From Leptospira kanakyensis (GTDB lineage: Bacteria; Spirochaetota; Leptospiria; Leptospirales; Leptospiraceae): a stretch of 60,161 nucleotides of DNA. A program made the translations under genes and the position numbers. Within the stretch, counting starts at the first letter, position 1; the number at the start of each line of letters is the position of its first letter. A model generated the notes under the pieces. That model had not been told where the DNA came from. It saw only the letters and a list, made by a program, of their open reading frames with translations, and searched no databases. Below are positions 6,731 to 16,086 of this stretch, piece by piece. The stretch is from assembly GCF_004769235.1 (NCBI RefSeq), contig NZ_RQFG01000022.1:1-60161 (forward strand). The letters are read 5' to 3'.

Positions 6731-8750
6731 TCTCTTCCCAAATGATTTTCCATTCTTTCGCCCAATTTTCTTTTTTAGAAGTCCAGAATTTCCAGTAAAA
6801 GGAATCTAGTAGTTCCCGATTGGATAAAATTTGTAGTATCGATTTTTTTTCTAAGGCCTTGGGGCCCTCTTCGAGTAAAATTTTTAAATTTTCTTCTGTT
6901 GATTTTGGAAGTTTGGATTGGTACTTTTTGTTCCCTTGGAGTTGTTTGTGTGTACTTCGAAAGATAGGATGGATTAGTGCAAAGAAAAATTCGCGTCCTT
7001 CCAGATAACTATTTTTATGGGAGATTAGTTCTTTTTCTAAATTACGAATTAGAGTTGTATTCGGCTTCCAAAAAGATGGATCCAGGAATTTGTTGAACAC
7101 TTTTTGTTCCTTGCCTGTGAACACTACCAGTGGAATTGATAAAATCCATCCCAACCAAATAGGCAAAGTCAAAACAAATACCATTGTGGAATGTGCATAA
7201 CTAATATAAGCCGAGGCAAAACCTAAAATAGTCACACCGAAAAAGGAAGATAAAATATAAGAGAGACTATACCCTGAATCTGCATCTCTATTCTGTGGAC
7301 CCCAGGTGATCCTTTTGTTGAAAAGAATAGAGAAGACAAAGATACTATGGTAGATCATATAAATAGGAGCTATGAGGATTGAGAATAGAGTTTCTAAAAG
7401 AAAAGCAGGAAATTTTTTAAAGATTTGTAGGACAGGAAGGCTTAGAAAACTAAGGATCCTCGGTAAAAATAACAATACTAAGGATAAATAGAGTAATTTG
7501 ATATAAAGTGGATCATAAATCTGTGATTTAAAGAATTCATATTCTTCGGGTAACATGGAGTAGTTGAGATATTTGTTATCTTCTAAATAATTCCATAAAC
7601 TTAAAAATATATAACACATCCAAATAGGGGAATTGAGATAAGATAAAATTCCGTTTAAGATATGAATTCGGTTGATGAAAGGGATTTTTTTTCCAAATAA
7701 GAACCAAAAATGTTGGAGGTTCCCTTGACACCATCTTTGGTCTCGTTTGAGAACATCAATGATGTTCGGCGGATTCTCTTCATAACTTCCCTCTAACTCG
7801 TAAGCACATAAAACTTCATAACCGGCTTTCCGCATCAGAGCAGCTTCTACCGTATCATGGCTTAAAATTTTTCCCCCAAGGCCACCGTATTCAGGAAGGT
7901 GGGGTAGGGCACAATGTTCCATAAAAGGTTTCACTCTGAGGATGGCATTGTGTCCCCAATATCCGGATGAATTGATTTGCCAAAAGGTCGCACCTTTTAA
8001 AAAAAATGGGCTGAATAGATAGGAGGAAAATTCTGTTAATTTTTGGAATAGGGTAGTGGACTTAAAGATTCTTGTGCTGGATTGGATGATTCCTGCCTTG
8101 GGTTGATTCTCCATGTTGGCAATCAGTTGGAGGATGAGTTCCCCCGAAACTAAACTATCCGCATCCAGGATGAGCATATATTTGTATTTTTTTCCCCACC
8201 TTCTACAGAAGTCCGCAATGTTCCCACTTTTCCCATTGAGGTTACTTTTTCTCCTTCTGTAGTGAAAGTTATGGTAGTTGTTTTTTGAATCGCATAATTC
8301 TGTGTAGGCGGCTTCTTCTTTGATCCATTTTTCCGGAGTTCTTGTATCACTTAGGATAAAATAATCGAGTTTAGGTAACTTGTGGATTTGGTCTGCGGAT
8401 TCGGAGATTACTTTGATTCGCGAGAATATCGAAATTTCGTTTTCTTCGTAAACTGGCATTACTACCGCAACTGGAATCGACGCGATTGATTGTAAATCCA
8501 GTTCTCCAATAGGAATTCGTTTTGTTTTGAGGAGTGGGTCACCGTTTTTTTTGAGTGTTAGTAAAAATCCAAAAAGAGAAGTAGTCGCTCCATAGGCCAA
8601 CATTGGTAATAGAAAAATTAAAGTTATGAATTGGTAGTATTCTGTGATTTCGATTCCACGAAAGGAGATGATATCAATGAATAAACTAAAACCCCAGATG
8701 ACGGGAGTGACGAATGTAAAGAAAAATAAAATACGATGGATTTTGATCAT
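6681..8750 (-). CDS. opgH: Glucan glucosyltransferase OpgH
   Basis: A 689-residue inner-membrane GT2 glycosyltransferase that makes the beta-glucan backbone of osmoregulated periplasmic glucans from UDP-glucose. Two membrane helices at residues 5-75 precede the cytosolic catalytic domain (about 85-350) with LDADS, SHDTVEAALMR and RDQRWCQGN as the D, DxD, D and QxxRW elements. Further membrane helices span about 360-540, then a charged tail. It is shorter than the 847-residue E. coli protein because it lacks the long N-terminal cytosolic region. It overlaps the small gene upstream by 4 bp (ATGA) and forms an operon with opgG. Confidence 0.93.
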   Translation of the reverse strand: MIKIHRILFFFTFVTPVIWGFSLFIDIISFRGIEITEYYQFITLIFLLPMLAYGATTSLFGFLLTLKKNGDPLLKTKRIPIGELDLQSIASIPVAVVMPVYEENEISIFSRIKVISESADQIHKLPKLDYFILSDTRTPEKWIKEEAAYTELCDSKNNYHNFHYRRRKSNLNGKSGNIADFCRRWGKKYKYMLILDADSLVSGELILQLIANMENQPKAGIIQSSTRIFKSTTLFQKLTEFSSYLFSPFFLKGATFWQINSSGYWGHNAILRVKPFMEHCALPHLPEYGGLGGKILSHDTVEAALMRKAGYEVLCAYELEGSYEENPPNIIDVLKRDQRWCQGNLQHFWFLFGKKIPFINRIHILNGILSYLNSPIWMCYIFLSLWNYLEDNKYLNYSMLPEEYEFFKSQIYDPLYIKLLYLSLVLLFLPRILSFLSLPVLQIFKKFPAFLLETLFSILIAPIYMIYHSIFVFSILFNKRITWGPQNRDADSGYSLSYILSSFFGVTILGFASAYISYAHSTMVFVLTLPIWLGWILSIPLVVFTGKEQKVFNKFLDPSFWKPNTTLIRNLEKELISHKNSYLEGREFFFALIHPIFRSTHKQLQGNKKYQSKLPKSTEENLKILLEEGPKALEKKSILQILSNRELLDSFYWKFWTSKKENWAKEWKIIWEEINPSFFPSISNNKKND

Positions 8751-9175
8751 AACAACCTAAATATAATAATGTAATAGAGGAAACTCCAGAGAAAGATAGA
8801 AGCAATGATGAACAAGGGTTTTAGAGATCCGACAATGGATTGTTTTGTTTTTTGTGTGTCTCGTCTCCACTCTGCTGATTGTGGGATCATTGATCCAAAC
8901 TGCCAAGAACGATCAGGGAGTGGTAAGGAATGGACTTTGGTTAGTTGTTTGTTTTCTAAGTTGTTCAACCAAAGTTTCCAATCAGATTCAAAGGAAAAAC
9001 TAAGTTCTGTTGATTTAAAAAAATCACTTAATGTTTCTGCGATTATTTGTTCATTATGAATCCCACTTAGAATTAAGTAGGAGCGAAGTCTTTCGCTAAA
9101 CTCTTTAATGTATTCCGTGTTATTTGGATAGTCCATCGCGATAAATCCAAGTTTCAGTAATTCGTTGGTTTTCAT
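8747..9175 (-). CDS. Small membrane protein between opgG and opgH
   Basis: A 142-residue protein. About 115 charged, soluble residues are followed by one C-terminal membrane helix (PLFIIASIFLWSFLYYIIIF). It starts inside the 3' end of opgG (56-bp overlap; an alternative ATG at 9136 shortens the overlap to 17 bp) and ends in the ATGA overlap with opgH. It is therefore almost certainly part of glucan synthesis. Because this OpgH lacks the N-terminal cytosolic arm and first helix region of E. coli OpgH, the protein may be that arm encoded separately. No direct similarity was recognised, so this is inference. Confidence 0.65.
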   Translation of the reverse strand: MKTNELLKLGFIAMDYPNNTEYIKEFSERLRSYLILSGIHNEQIIAETLSDFFKSTELSFSFESDWKLWLNNLENKQLTKVHSLPLPDRSWQFGSMIPQSAEWRRDTQKTKQSIVGSLKPLFIIASIFLWSFLYYIIIFRLL

Positions 9176-10694
9176 TTTCTAAGAAAACAGTCCAATTTGA
9201 TTCTTCATCAGAACTAGGATACCAGATTTGTAATCGCCACTGGTCGAGTTCTGATATTTTTTCAATTTTATATCGGATATCTTCAGAAGTGATTTGGTCA
9301 TTTTGAATCACCGCTTTTAAATCAGTTTTTCGATCTAATGATTTTAAGTAGTCACCAGTGAAATAAATGGTAAACATTTTTTCCTTTGGGAAAACGGGAT
9401 CAATACCTCTATAAAATGCAGAAGTTTTCCCAAGGGTGTGATGTTTTGGTGATCTTTCTGTGTAATGGAGAGTGTAGGAAAACTCATAACCTTCATTTAA
9501 ATTGGGAGGGATGGCTGGTTCCCAAAACGTGGTGACATTGTCATCAGAATCTAAATTGGTTGTGAATTCTAAAAGGTATAAATTTCCCTTTCCCCAATCC
9601 CCTTTTGGTTCGACCCATACACTTGGCCTTAGATGGTATTTGAGTTTTTCATCTTGGTAACTTTTGAATTTACGATCTCTTTGGATCAGTCCATAACCCT
9701 GTGGAGAGTCTAGTTGAATTCTTGTTAGTTGGGTTTTTTTTGGATTGATGAGAGGTCTCCATTCCCAGTCCCCAGATTTGTTTTGAATGAGTAAACCATC
9801 AGAGTCATGTACTTCTGGATGGATATTCCCCAAAATTGGATTGTCTGATTCTCCATATAAATACATGGAAGTGATGGGTGCAAAACCAAGACGTTTGATT
9901 TTTTTGCGTAAGTATATTTTCGCACGAACGTCTATGGTAGTAATTTCTCCAGGTTTAACGATGAATTCATAAGAACCAACAACTGATTCTCCATTCATGA
10001 TTGCGTAAATGGTAATGGATGTATCTGTTTTTTGCGGTCGTTTGATATAAAAACTTTCGAAGATCGGGAATTCCTCTCTATCTTTTGGCCCGGTGTTGAT
10101 GGCCAGTCCTCTCCCTGACAATCCATAAACTTGGTCTTTCGATATGGCTCTAAAGTAAGATGCCCCTTGGAAAACTAAAAATTCTTCTAATGCTTCTTTT
10201 TGGTTGATAGGGTAATGGACACGAAAACCAGTATAACGAAGTTTTTTAGACAGTTCTGCAAATTCATCGGAGAGTGGTAAATCTCCAAAATTGAAACGAG
10301 AGGCATCATAGGGAATTTCTACTGGTTTTTCACCAATGACTTCATAAATTTGAATTCCATTGCTGTAGATATGGCCTGGATGGAAAAAATGCAGTTGGTA
10401 GGGAAGGGCTAGATTTTTCCAAATAGCAACATCCGGTTTGTATTCGATTTGTCTATAATCATCAAAGCTGATCCCGTCGAGTCCGGGAATTTTGAATTCA
10501 GGTGTTGGAGAAAACTTAGACTTTAATTTCTGTTTTGCGATTGAATCAGCGGTATGAAAGTCGAAGGTTTCAGTTGTTTGGGAGATGGCGAGCAAACTGG
10601 CAACTTTAGTTAAAGTCAGATCATTTTTTCGGATGACGATTACGACACACAATACCAAGGCAATGAGTGCAAGATATATGTTCAGTTTCTTCAT
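9120..10694 (-). CDS. opgG: Periplasmic glucan biosynthesis protein OpgG
   Basis: A 524-residue MdoG-family protein of the usual length. The first 22 residues are a hydrophobic signal or anchor (LNIYLALIALVLCVVIVI). The N-terminal beta-sandwich begins at FDFHTADSIAKQKL and includes SFDDYRQIEYKP and LPYQLHFFHPGHIY. The C-terminal immunoglobulin-like part contains ITSMYLYGESD, LRPSVWVEPKGDWGKG and FWEPAIPPNLNEGYEFSYTL. It acts in the periplasm on the nascent glucan backbone made by OpgH. It is the first gene of the opgG-small protein-opgH operon. Confidence 0.93.
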   Translation of the reverse strand: MKKLNIYLALIALVLCVVIVIRKNDLTLTKVASLLAISQTTETFDFHTADSIAKQKLKSKFSPTPEFKIPGLDGISFDDYRQIEYKPDVAIWKNLALPYQLHFFHPGHIYSNGIQIYEVIGEKPVEIPYDASRFNFGDLPLSDEFAELSKKLRYTGFRVHYPINQKEALEEFLVFQGASYFRAISKDQVYGLSGRGLAINTGPKDREEFPIFESFYIKRPQKTDTSITIYAIMNGESVVGSYEFIVKPGEITTIDVRAKIYLRKKIKRLGFAPITSMYLYGESDNPILGNIHPEVHDSDGLLIQNKSGDWEWRPLINPKKTQLTRIQLDSPQGYGLIQRDRKFKSYQDEKLKYHLRPSVWVEPKGDWGKGNLYLLEFTTNLDSDDNVTTFWEPAIPPNLNEGYEFSYTLHYTERSPKHHTLGKTSAFYRGIDPVFPKEKMFTIYFTGDYLKSLDRKTDLKAVIQNDQITSEDIRYKIEKISELDQWRLQIWYPSSDEESNWTVFLENENQRITETWIYRDGLSK

Positions 10695-10836
10695 AGATGT
10701 AATGATAATTCTGTAATCTCTAAGGTCACTTAAATAAATGGGTGTGGTATTTTTGCCTCACTAAACATGGATTAAGCAAGGAAACAGAATTTTTCTATTG
10801 CTTATTTCATTCGCTTCTATAACGTTCCCTCATCTT

Positions 10837-12315
10837 ATGAAATTTGTTTCCTTCCTTTTTTGGTCTCTGGTTTTTACCACCTTATTCCTGCAATGTTCTG
10901 GTTCACAGAAAGCAGATAAAATTCTTGGCGAATCTGTAATCTCTACCAACAAACCGCAATCATTCAAAAAAATCGCACCTCTGACGGCAAACTCCCTTGG
11001 ATCCAGAAAAAATCTCTTGGAACATGGATGGGCTGTCATTCCTTCCGGTAAAAATACAGTGGACCTAGCGTATGAAAATTTCGGGATCAGCTCCCGTGTC
11101 GCAAAAGCGATGGTTCTTGTTCATATGAAAAAACGAAGTGAAGATTACCCGGGAAAGTTAGGTGATACAATGAAAGCAGTGGCTTCTTGGACTCGCACTG
11201 GGTTTGGTGATGCTTCTTCAAGGACTGAGGATATTTATGATGCTGGTTGGCAACTGAGTAAAGCAGAATGGAAGGTGTCTCGAGAAAGTTTTGAAGAAGC
11301 AGGTTCACGCTTTGTCCAAGGGTATGTTTATCTGGTGCCAAAAGTTGAATCAGACTACAAACAAATGTCAGCTGTTTTGGGCGAGGTGAGTCGGAAACAC
11401 AGTAAAGATGAAAATAAGATAAAAGAAGTTTTTGGATCTACTTTGCAAAAAAATTCAAATCAAATTATTTCTGCATGGAGTGACTCGTTTGCAAAAGCAT
11501 CAAATGAGTTTACAAGAAATTATGAAGAGTCTGGAGAACGTGGGAATTCTCTTTTGGCACTAATTGATATTTTTCAGGGATATTCTGTGGCGCTGAAAGA
11601 AGTAATGATATCACCAGTCGCTAAAACAGGAGCCGGCACAGGAGAGATTCTTGTTGTTAACGGAGTTTATGTTCCTCTATCTCTATCAATGAATTTTTCA
11701 TCCAAAGCATTGATTTCAACGGGAGTTGTATTTTATTATTCCACTAAGTCTGGTTATCGAGTGTTTTCACCGACATTGGAAACGGGACTATTTAGTTCGA
11801 TTGGAATTTTGTCTGCAGCTTCTACTGTTCCAACTTATACTACTGGAACAACACTCGCAGCTTTTAACCAAGTGACTTCTGTTGCGGGAACCACAGCTGT
11901 TGGTGTGATTGGTACTGCCGGTGGTGCAACTTACGATACAGGTGCATATGCTACAGGGATGGTTTATGATTTTGCAAAAGGAACATCGGAAGCCGGTGTT
12001 TATATGATGAGTTCAGGTTTGGTTTTGGGTTATGGAGCCATAACAGTTCTTCCTTCACAATTGTTATTAACTGCTGTCGATGGACCGATCTTAATCATCT
12101 ATGATGGCCCTCGCGTTGCGATTGCAGTGGTGAGAGGCAACTATTCAGGGTTTGACGATGTCCCTACTGGAACAGTCATTAATTTAGAAGAAGCTAAAAA
12201 AGCAGGGAAAGTGAAAATCCTAACGGATGACCCAAAGATCATCAAAAAAGTATTGGATGCTGAAATTGAAGAACAATCAAAACGTGCGAAAGTAAAGGCT
12301 TTTGAAAAAAAATGA
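10837..12315 (+). CDS. Large lipoprotein, paralogue 1
   Basis: A 492-residue protein from the ATG at 10837; a TTG start 13 codons upstream would spoil the signal peptide. The signal is SFLFWSLVFTTLFLQC with the lipid Cys at residue 20. Residues about 60-260 are mixed helical. Residues about 260-430 are very rich in Gly, Ala, Ser, Thr and Val, with alternating hydrophobic stretches such as GTTAVGVIGTAGGATYDTG, suggesting membrane insertion or a glycine-zipper assembly. The end GTVINLEEAKKAGKVKIL recurs in the next gene, which overlaps by ATGA. The family is not recognised. Confidence 0.75.
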   Translation: MKFVSFLFWSLVFTTLFLQCSGSQKADKILGESVISTNKPQSFKKIAPLTANSLGSRKNLLEHGWAVIPSGKNTVDLAYENFGISSRVAKAMVLVHMKKRSEDYPGKLGDTMKAVASWTRTGFGDASSRTEDIYDAGWQLSKAEWKVSRESFEEAGSRFVQGYVYLVPKVESDYKQMSAVLGEVSRKHSKDENKIKEVFGSTLQKNSNQIISAWSDSFAKASNEFTRNYEESGERGNSLLALIDIFQGYSVALKEVMISPVAKTGAGTGEILVVNGVYVPLSLSMNFSSKALISTGVVFYYSTKSGYRVFSPTLETGLFSSIGILSAASTVPTYTTGTTLAAFNQVTSVAGTTAVGVIGTAGGATYDTGAYATGMVYDFAKGTSEAGVYMMSSGLVLGYGAITVLPSQLLLTAVDGPILIIYDGPRVAIAVVRGNYSGFDDVPTGTVINLEEAKKAGKVKILTDDPKIIKKVLDAEIEEQSKRAKVKAFEKK

Positions 12316-14105
12316 AATCAAAATTATACAAAAATCTACTAGTTTCTTTATCTCTTTTTGTTTTGTTTTTTAACTGCTCCGGTTCAGATAAAAAGAATGA
12401 AGACCCACTTAAGAATACCAAAAAGTTAGCGATTGAAGGTCATACTTCTCTTTATTACCAAGGAGCACTTCCGGTAAAAGGAACAAGCATTAAGTTCATT
12501 CCACCGTTTCATGAGTCGACGATATTTGTTTTAGATCAAAGGATTGGGTTTGCAGGTGATGAATTCTCTCGTTCTGTATTAAAAGCCCGTGAGTCTGTTG
12601 TAATCGTGAAAGATGGGACTAAAATGAGTTGGTCTGCTGCCGGAAAATTAAATGCAGGAGGGGAAGCTGCAGTTCAGTATCTGAGTGAAAATGCCACCAA
12701 ACCAGGATTATTCATCATGTACGCATCGGTAGCAGAATCTTACGGATTGGTTGGATCATCTGTCGAACGAGGTATGGATGCTCACAAGGCAGTTGTGGCT
12801 AATTCAGTGGCCATTCGTAAGGAATGGAATGAATGGGCTGAGATGCAACTCAATCAAAAAGAGGAGGTAGATAATTCTCCTTCAACAAAAAAAAGATTCA
12901 ATCAATACAAACAAGAATTCCAAAATGTATTTGAGTCAACGGTTCTTGGGTATGTGGATTTGGATGATGCACTGAAGTCCTCTTATAAAGAATCTTTTGA
13001 CGATTTAAAATCTGGAGATTGGAAACGAAGGTTCTCTGAGATTGAAAATCTTCGTTCCTCTGTTTCTGAAAAAATTTTCGGAAATTGGAAAGAAACCATT
13101 TTTACTTTTGGGGAAGATACTTCCGAGGAGTTAGGTCGTGCTAAGGCAGATTTGGAATCCATTGCAGATAATGAAGGGGTTCCTGTTGCATTACTCAAAG
13201 CATTTTCAAGATTCACAAAAGCTTTGTTTTATGATACTATCATAAAACCTATCGGAAAAATAACCGTATTGTCCATCGGATATGTGACTTGGAATGGAAT
13301 CATTTATCCTTCTGCAATCATCACAAATAGTGCGGGTACGGGTCTTTATTGTTTGGTGGAAACATTTACCTTAGCAGGGAAAGGGGTTGTTTATATCACG
13401 GCTCCTAGTGCTGAGCTTGCGTTAGGTGCTTTACTTAATAGCACAGACGTTGTTTTAAGTGAATCAGTTCTCTCTATGGAAAAAGGTGCAAAAATTACTT
13501 CTGGAGTCGCCAGAAAAACATCTGCATATTCCGTTAAAACGGCTGCTGTAGTTACAGAATCTTCAGGGAAATACATTCTTGCTCCGATGAGTTTAGCGGG
13601 TGTTACTTCAGGACAGACGGTTCTTGGTGGGGGACTTGCCATCGGTGGTGCTGTCACAGGGGCCACAGTGGCAGGGACATCGGCAACGGCACAAGCAGTA
13701 ACCTATACTTCGTCAAAAGTTGCAGCTGGAACTGTAGGAGTTACCGGGACTGTTGCTTCATTTGGGACAGGGACTACTTATGGGATTTACCAATTAACAA
13801 AAGCAGTTGGTGTCCCTACTGGAGTGGCAGTGGGGTCTGGTGTTGTTTTGAGTTATGAATTTGTCTCTCATATTTCCGCCCATTCGGTGCTTGCTGTTGC
13901 CGATTGTACTTATTTAGTGTTATCCCTGGAAGGAGGCAAGTGGGTTGTTTATGGTGTAAAAGATGGATCCAAAAAAGCCTCTCGTTTGTTAACGGGTGCA
14001 GTGGTAGACCTAGACCAAATCCGTAAAGAAGGGGGAACTGTAGTAAAAGTTCCTTTGGAAGAAGGCGAAGTTGAAAAAATACTAGGTAAAAAAAAGAAAA
14101 AATAA
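12312..14105 (+). CDS. Large lipoprotein, paralogue 2
   Basis: A 597-residue lipoprotein (signal LVSLSLFVLFFNC, then SGSDKK as in the previous gene). It shares the layout of paralogue 1: a helical N-terminal half with ARESVVIVKDGTKMSWSAAGK, a Gly/Ala/Thr/Val-rich segment at about 340-530 including GGGLAIGGAVTGATVAG, and the ending GAVVDLDQIRKEGGTVVKV before a Lys tail. The 4-bp ATGA overlap indicates translational coupling, so the two products may form a hetero-oligomer at the envelope. The function is unknown. Confidence 0.75.
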   Translation: MKSKLYKNLLVSLSLFVLFFNCSGSDKKNEDPLKNTKKLAIEGHTSLYYQGALPVKGTSIKFIPPFHESTIFVLDQRIGFAGDEFSRSVLKARESVVIVKDGTKMSWSAAGKLNAGGEAAVQYLSENATKPGLFIMYASVAESYGLVGSSVERGMDAHKAVVANSVAIRKEWNEWAEMQLNQKEEVDNSPSTKKRFNQYKQEFQNVFESTVLGYVDLDDALKSSYKESFDDLKSGDWKRRFSEIENLRSSVSEKIFGNWKETIFTFGEDTSEELGRAKADLESIADNEGVPVALLKAFSRFTKALFYDTIIKPIGKITVLSIGYVTWNGIIYPSAIITNSAGTGLYCLVETFTLAGKGVVYITAPSAELALGALLNSTDVVLSESVLSMEKGAKITSGVARKTSAYSVKTAAVVTESSGKYILAPMSLAGVTSGQTVLGGGLAIGGAVTGATVAGTSATAQAVTYTSSKVAAGTVGVTGTVASFGTGTTYGIYQLTKAVGVPTGVAVGSGVVLSYEFVSHISAHSVLAVADCTYLVLSLEGGKWVVYGVKDGSKKASRLLTGAVVDLDQIRKEGGTVVKVPLEEGEVEKILGKKKKK

Positions 14106-14117
14106 AATCATTGGACT

Positions 14118-15014
14118 ATGGAGAATGAAGGTAAAAAAATCCTTATCATAGAAGACTCTGAACTTCAGAGAAAACTTCTCAATCGTTGGATTACCAACCA
14201 TGGGTATATACCTTTGGAGGCTATGAATCTTTCTGAAGCAAGGGAGATCATCATCAAAGATCAAATTGATGTGGTTCTTTTGGATTGGGAATTGCCTGAC
14301 GGATCTGGAATTGAACTTATATCGGAAATTTTTACTTCTTCACCAGTCGGTTGGTTACCTGTCATTATGGTGACAGGTCATACGGAACCTGAAAATCTCA
14401 AACTTGCCATTGAAGCAGGTGCTACCGATTACATTACAAAACCTGCGAAGGAAATCGAACTTTTAGCAAGAATTTTTAGTGCCTTGCGAATGAAATCTTT
14501 ACACGATCAATTACGAGAAACGGCGATCCGAGATGTAATGACAGGTTTGTATAACCGTCGCTATATGGAAGATCGTATTGACCAAGAATTTCAAAGATGC
14601 AAAAGACACAAACACAACCTCGCTCTAGCAATGATAGATATTGATTTTTTTAAGAAAATCAATGATACCTATGGACATGAAACAGGAGATATTGTTTTAA
14701 AAAGAATTGCTTCTGAATTAAAATCGTCTCTGCGTAAGTCGGATATCATTTCTAGATTTGGCGGTGAAGAATTTGTGATTGTGTTTCCAGAGACAGGACT
14801 TGCAGATGCAACACGAGTTCTAGATAAAATTAGGGAAATGGTTTCAGGTTTGGAATTAAATTCAGAGTCTGGACAAACTTTCAAAATTTCGTTTAGTGGC
14901 GGTATTGCCGGCGGGGATATCAGCAAAATCGAAACTCCACTTGACCTTCTCAGAACGGCGGATAAACTTTTATATGAAGCAAAGTCTTCTGGTCGAAATC
15001 GCATCATTAGTTAA
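14118..15014 (+). CDS. Response regulator with GGDEF domain (diguanylate cyclase)
   Basis: A 298-residue protein. The receiver domain (about 8-125) has the phospho-acceptor Asp56 in VVLLDWELPDG and the switch Lys in DYITKPAKE. The GGDEF domain (about 135-297) has an intact active site GGEEF at 215-219 and the inhibitory RxxD site RKSD five residues before it. It should make cyclic di-GMP under control of a sensor kinase and be feedback-inhibited by its product. The cognate kinase is not adjacent. The start lies 12 nt after the preceding lipoprotein stop. Confidence 0.9.
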   Translation: MENEGKKILIIEDSELQRKLLNRWITNHGYIPLEAMNLSEAREIIIKDQIDVVLLDWELPDGSGIELISEIFTSSPVGWLPVIMVTGHTEPENLKLAIEAGATDYITKPAKEIELLARIFSALRMKSLHDQLRETAIRDVMTGLYNRRYMEDRIDQEFQRCKRHKHNLALAMIDIDFFKKINDTYGHETGDIVLKRIASELKSSLRKSDIISRFGGEEFVIVFPETGLADATRVLDKIREMVSGLELNSESGQTFKISFSGGIAGGDISKIETPLDLLRTADKLLYEAKSSGRNRIIS

Positions 15015-15022
15015 TTATTAAA

Positions 15023-16069
15023 TTGGACATCAATCATTCTTTTTACCAGCTAACACCCGATTCGATACTCAACGCAATTGAATCATTGGGTTATGAACCC
15101 ACAGGTCGATTTTATCCATTAAATAGCGTAGAAAATCGTGTTTATGATATCGAAACTTCGAATTCGGGAAGGATCGTTGTTAAATTCTATCGTCCTGGTA
15201 AGTGGAATCATCAGGAAATTTTAGAAGAACATGAGTTCTTAGGGGAGTTGTCGTCAGGTGAGATTCCTGTTTTAACACCCATATCCATCAAGGGGAAAAC
15301 TTTGTTCGAATGGTTGGGAATTTATTTCGCAATTTGGCCCTTACGCAATGGAAGGATTGTGGAAGAAATAACTGGTTCCAATTTAGAAAGAGTAGGCGCC
15401 TTACTTGGAAGGATTCATTCTATTGGAAAACAATCTGATTCCAAACATAGGCCTGTGTTGGATATTCCTTCTTACGGATTAAAATCTTTAAATTTCATAT
15501 TGGAAAATGATCTAATTCCAAATCAAAGTTTGGCGGAGCGGTATAAGGTCACTGCGCTTCGTTCTTTTGAAATTTTTGAATCTCTTGTGAAAGATTACCA
15601 AATTCCATTCCAAAGAATTCATGGAGATTGTCATAAAGGAAATTTACTTATTTCGCAAGATGGATATAGTATTTTAGATTTTGATGATTTTTTGACAGGC
15701 CCCATTGTTCAAGATTTTTGGATGTTGCTGCCGTTAGGTGAAGAAAATCGAAAGGATGATCTATTCCAGTTCTTACAAGGTTACACTATGTTTGCTGATT
15801 TTGACCAAAACTGGCTACAGTTGGTAGAACCACTCCGTATCGTAAGATATGTTCATTATGCCGCTTGGATTGCTAAACGATGGAAAGATCCATCGTTTCC
15901 ATCATTATTCCCTCATTTCGGAACTGAAGAATATTGGCTAAAAGAGACCTTGGATTTGGAATCTGCCAAAAATGATTTAGAAGAGAATTCAACGAACGAA
16001 ACTCCATCTTCAGAAAATGTTGAACCGGAAATGACAAACAAAGATTTTTTTTGGGACTGGGAAAACTAA
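15023..16069 (+). CDS. srkA: SrkA-like stress response kinase
   Basis: A 348-residue aminoglycoside-phosphotransferase-fold Ser/Thr kinase. The beginning FYQLTPDSILNAIESLGYEPTGRF and LNSVENRVYDIE match the YihE/SrkA family and support the TTG start, as no ATG precedes it. The catalytic loop is RIHGDCHKGNLL and the metal-binding motif ILDFDDFLTGP. The last 35 residues are an acidic extension beyond the usual length. SrkA phosphorylates unknown substrates in envelope-stress responses in E. coli. It follows the GGDEF gene closely and is probably co-transcribed with it. Confidence 0.88.
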   Translation: MDINHSFYQLTPDSILNAIESLGYEPTGRFYPLNSVENRVYDIETSNSGRIVVKFYRPGKWNHQEILEEHEFLGELSSGEIPVLTPISIKGKTLFEWLGIYFAIWPLRNGRIVEEITGSNLERVGALLGRIHSIGKQSDSKHRPVLDIPSYGLKSLNFILENDLIPNQSLAERYKVTALRSFEIFESLVKDYQIPFQRIHGDCHKGNLLISQDGYSILDFDDFLTGPIVQDFWMLLPLGEENRKDDLFQFLQGYTMFADFDQNWLQLVEPLRIVRYVHYAAWIAKRWKDPSFPSLFPHFGTEEYWLKETLDLESAKNDLEENSTNETPSSENVEPEMTNKDFFWDWEN

Positions 16070-16086
16070 AAGACAACTTCTCCTGT

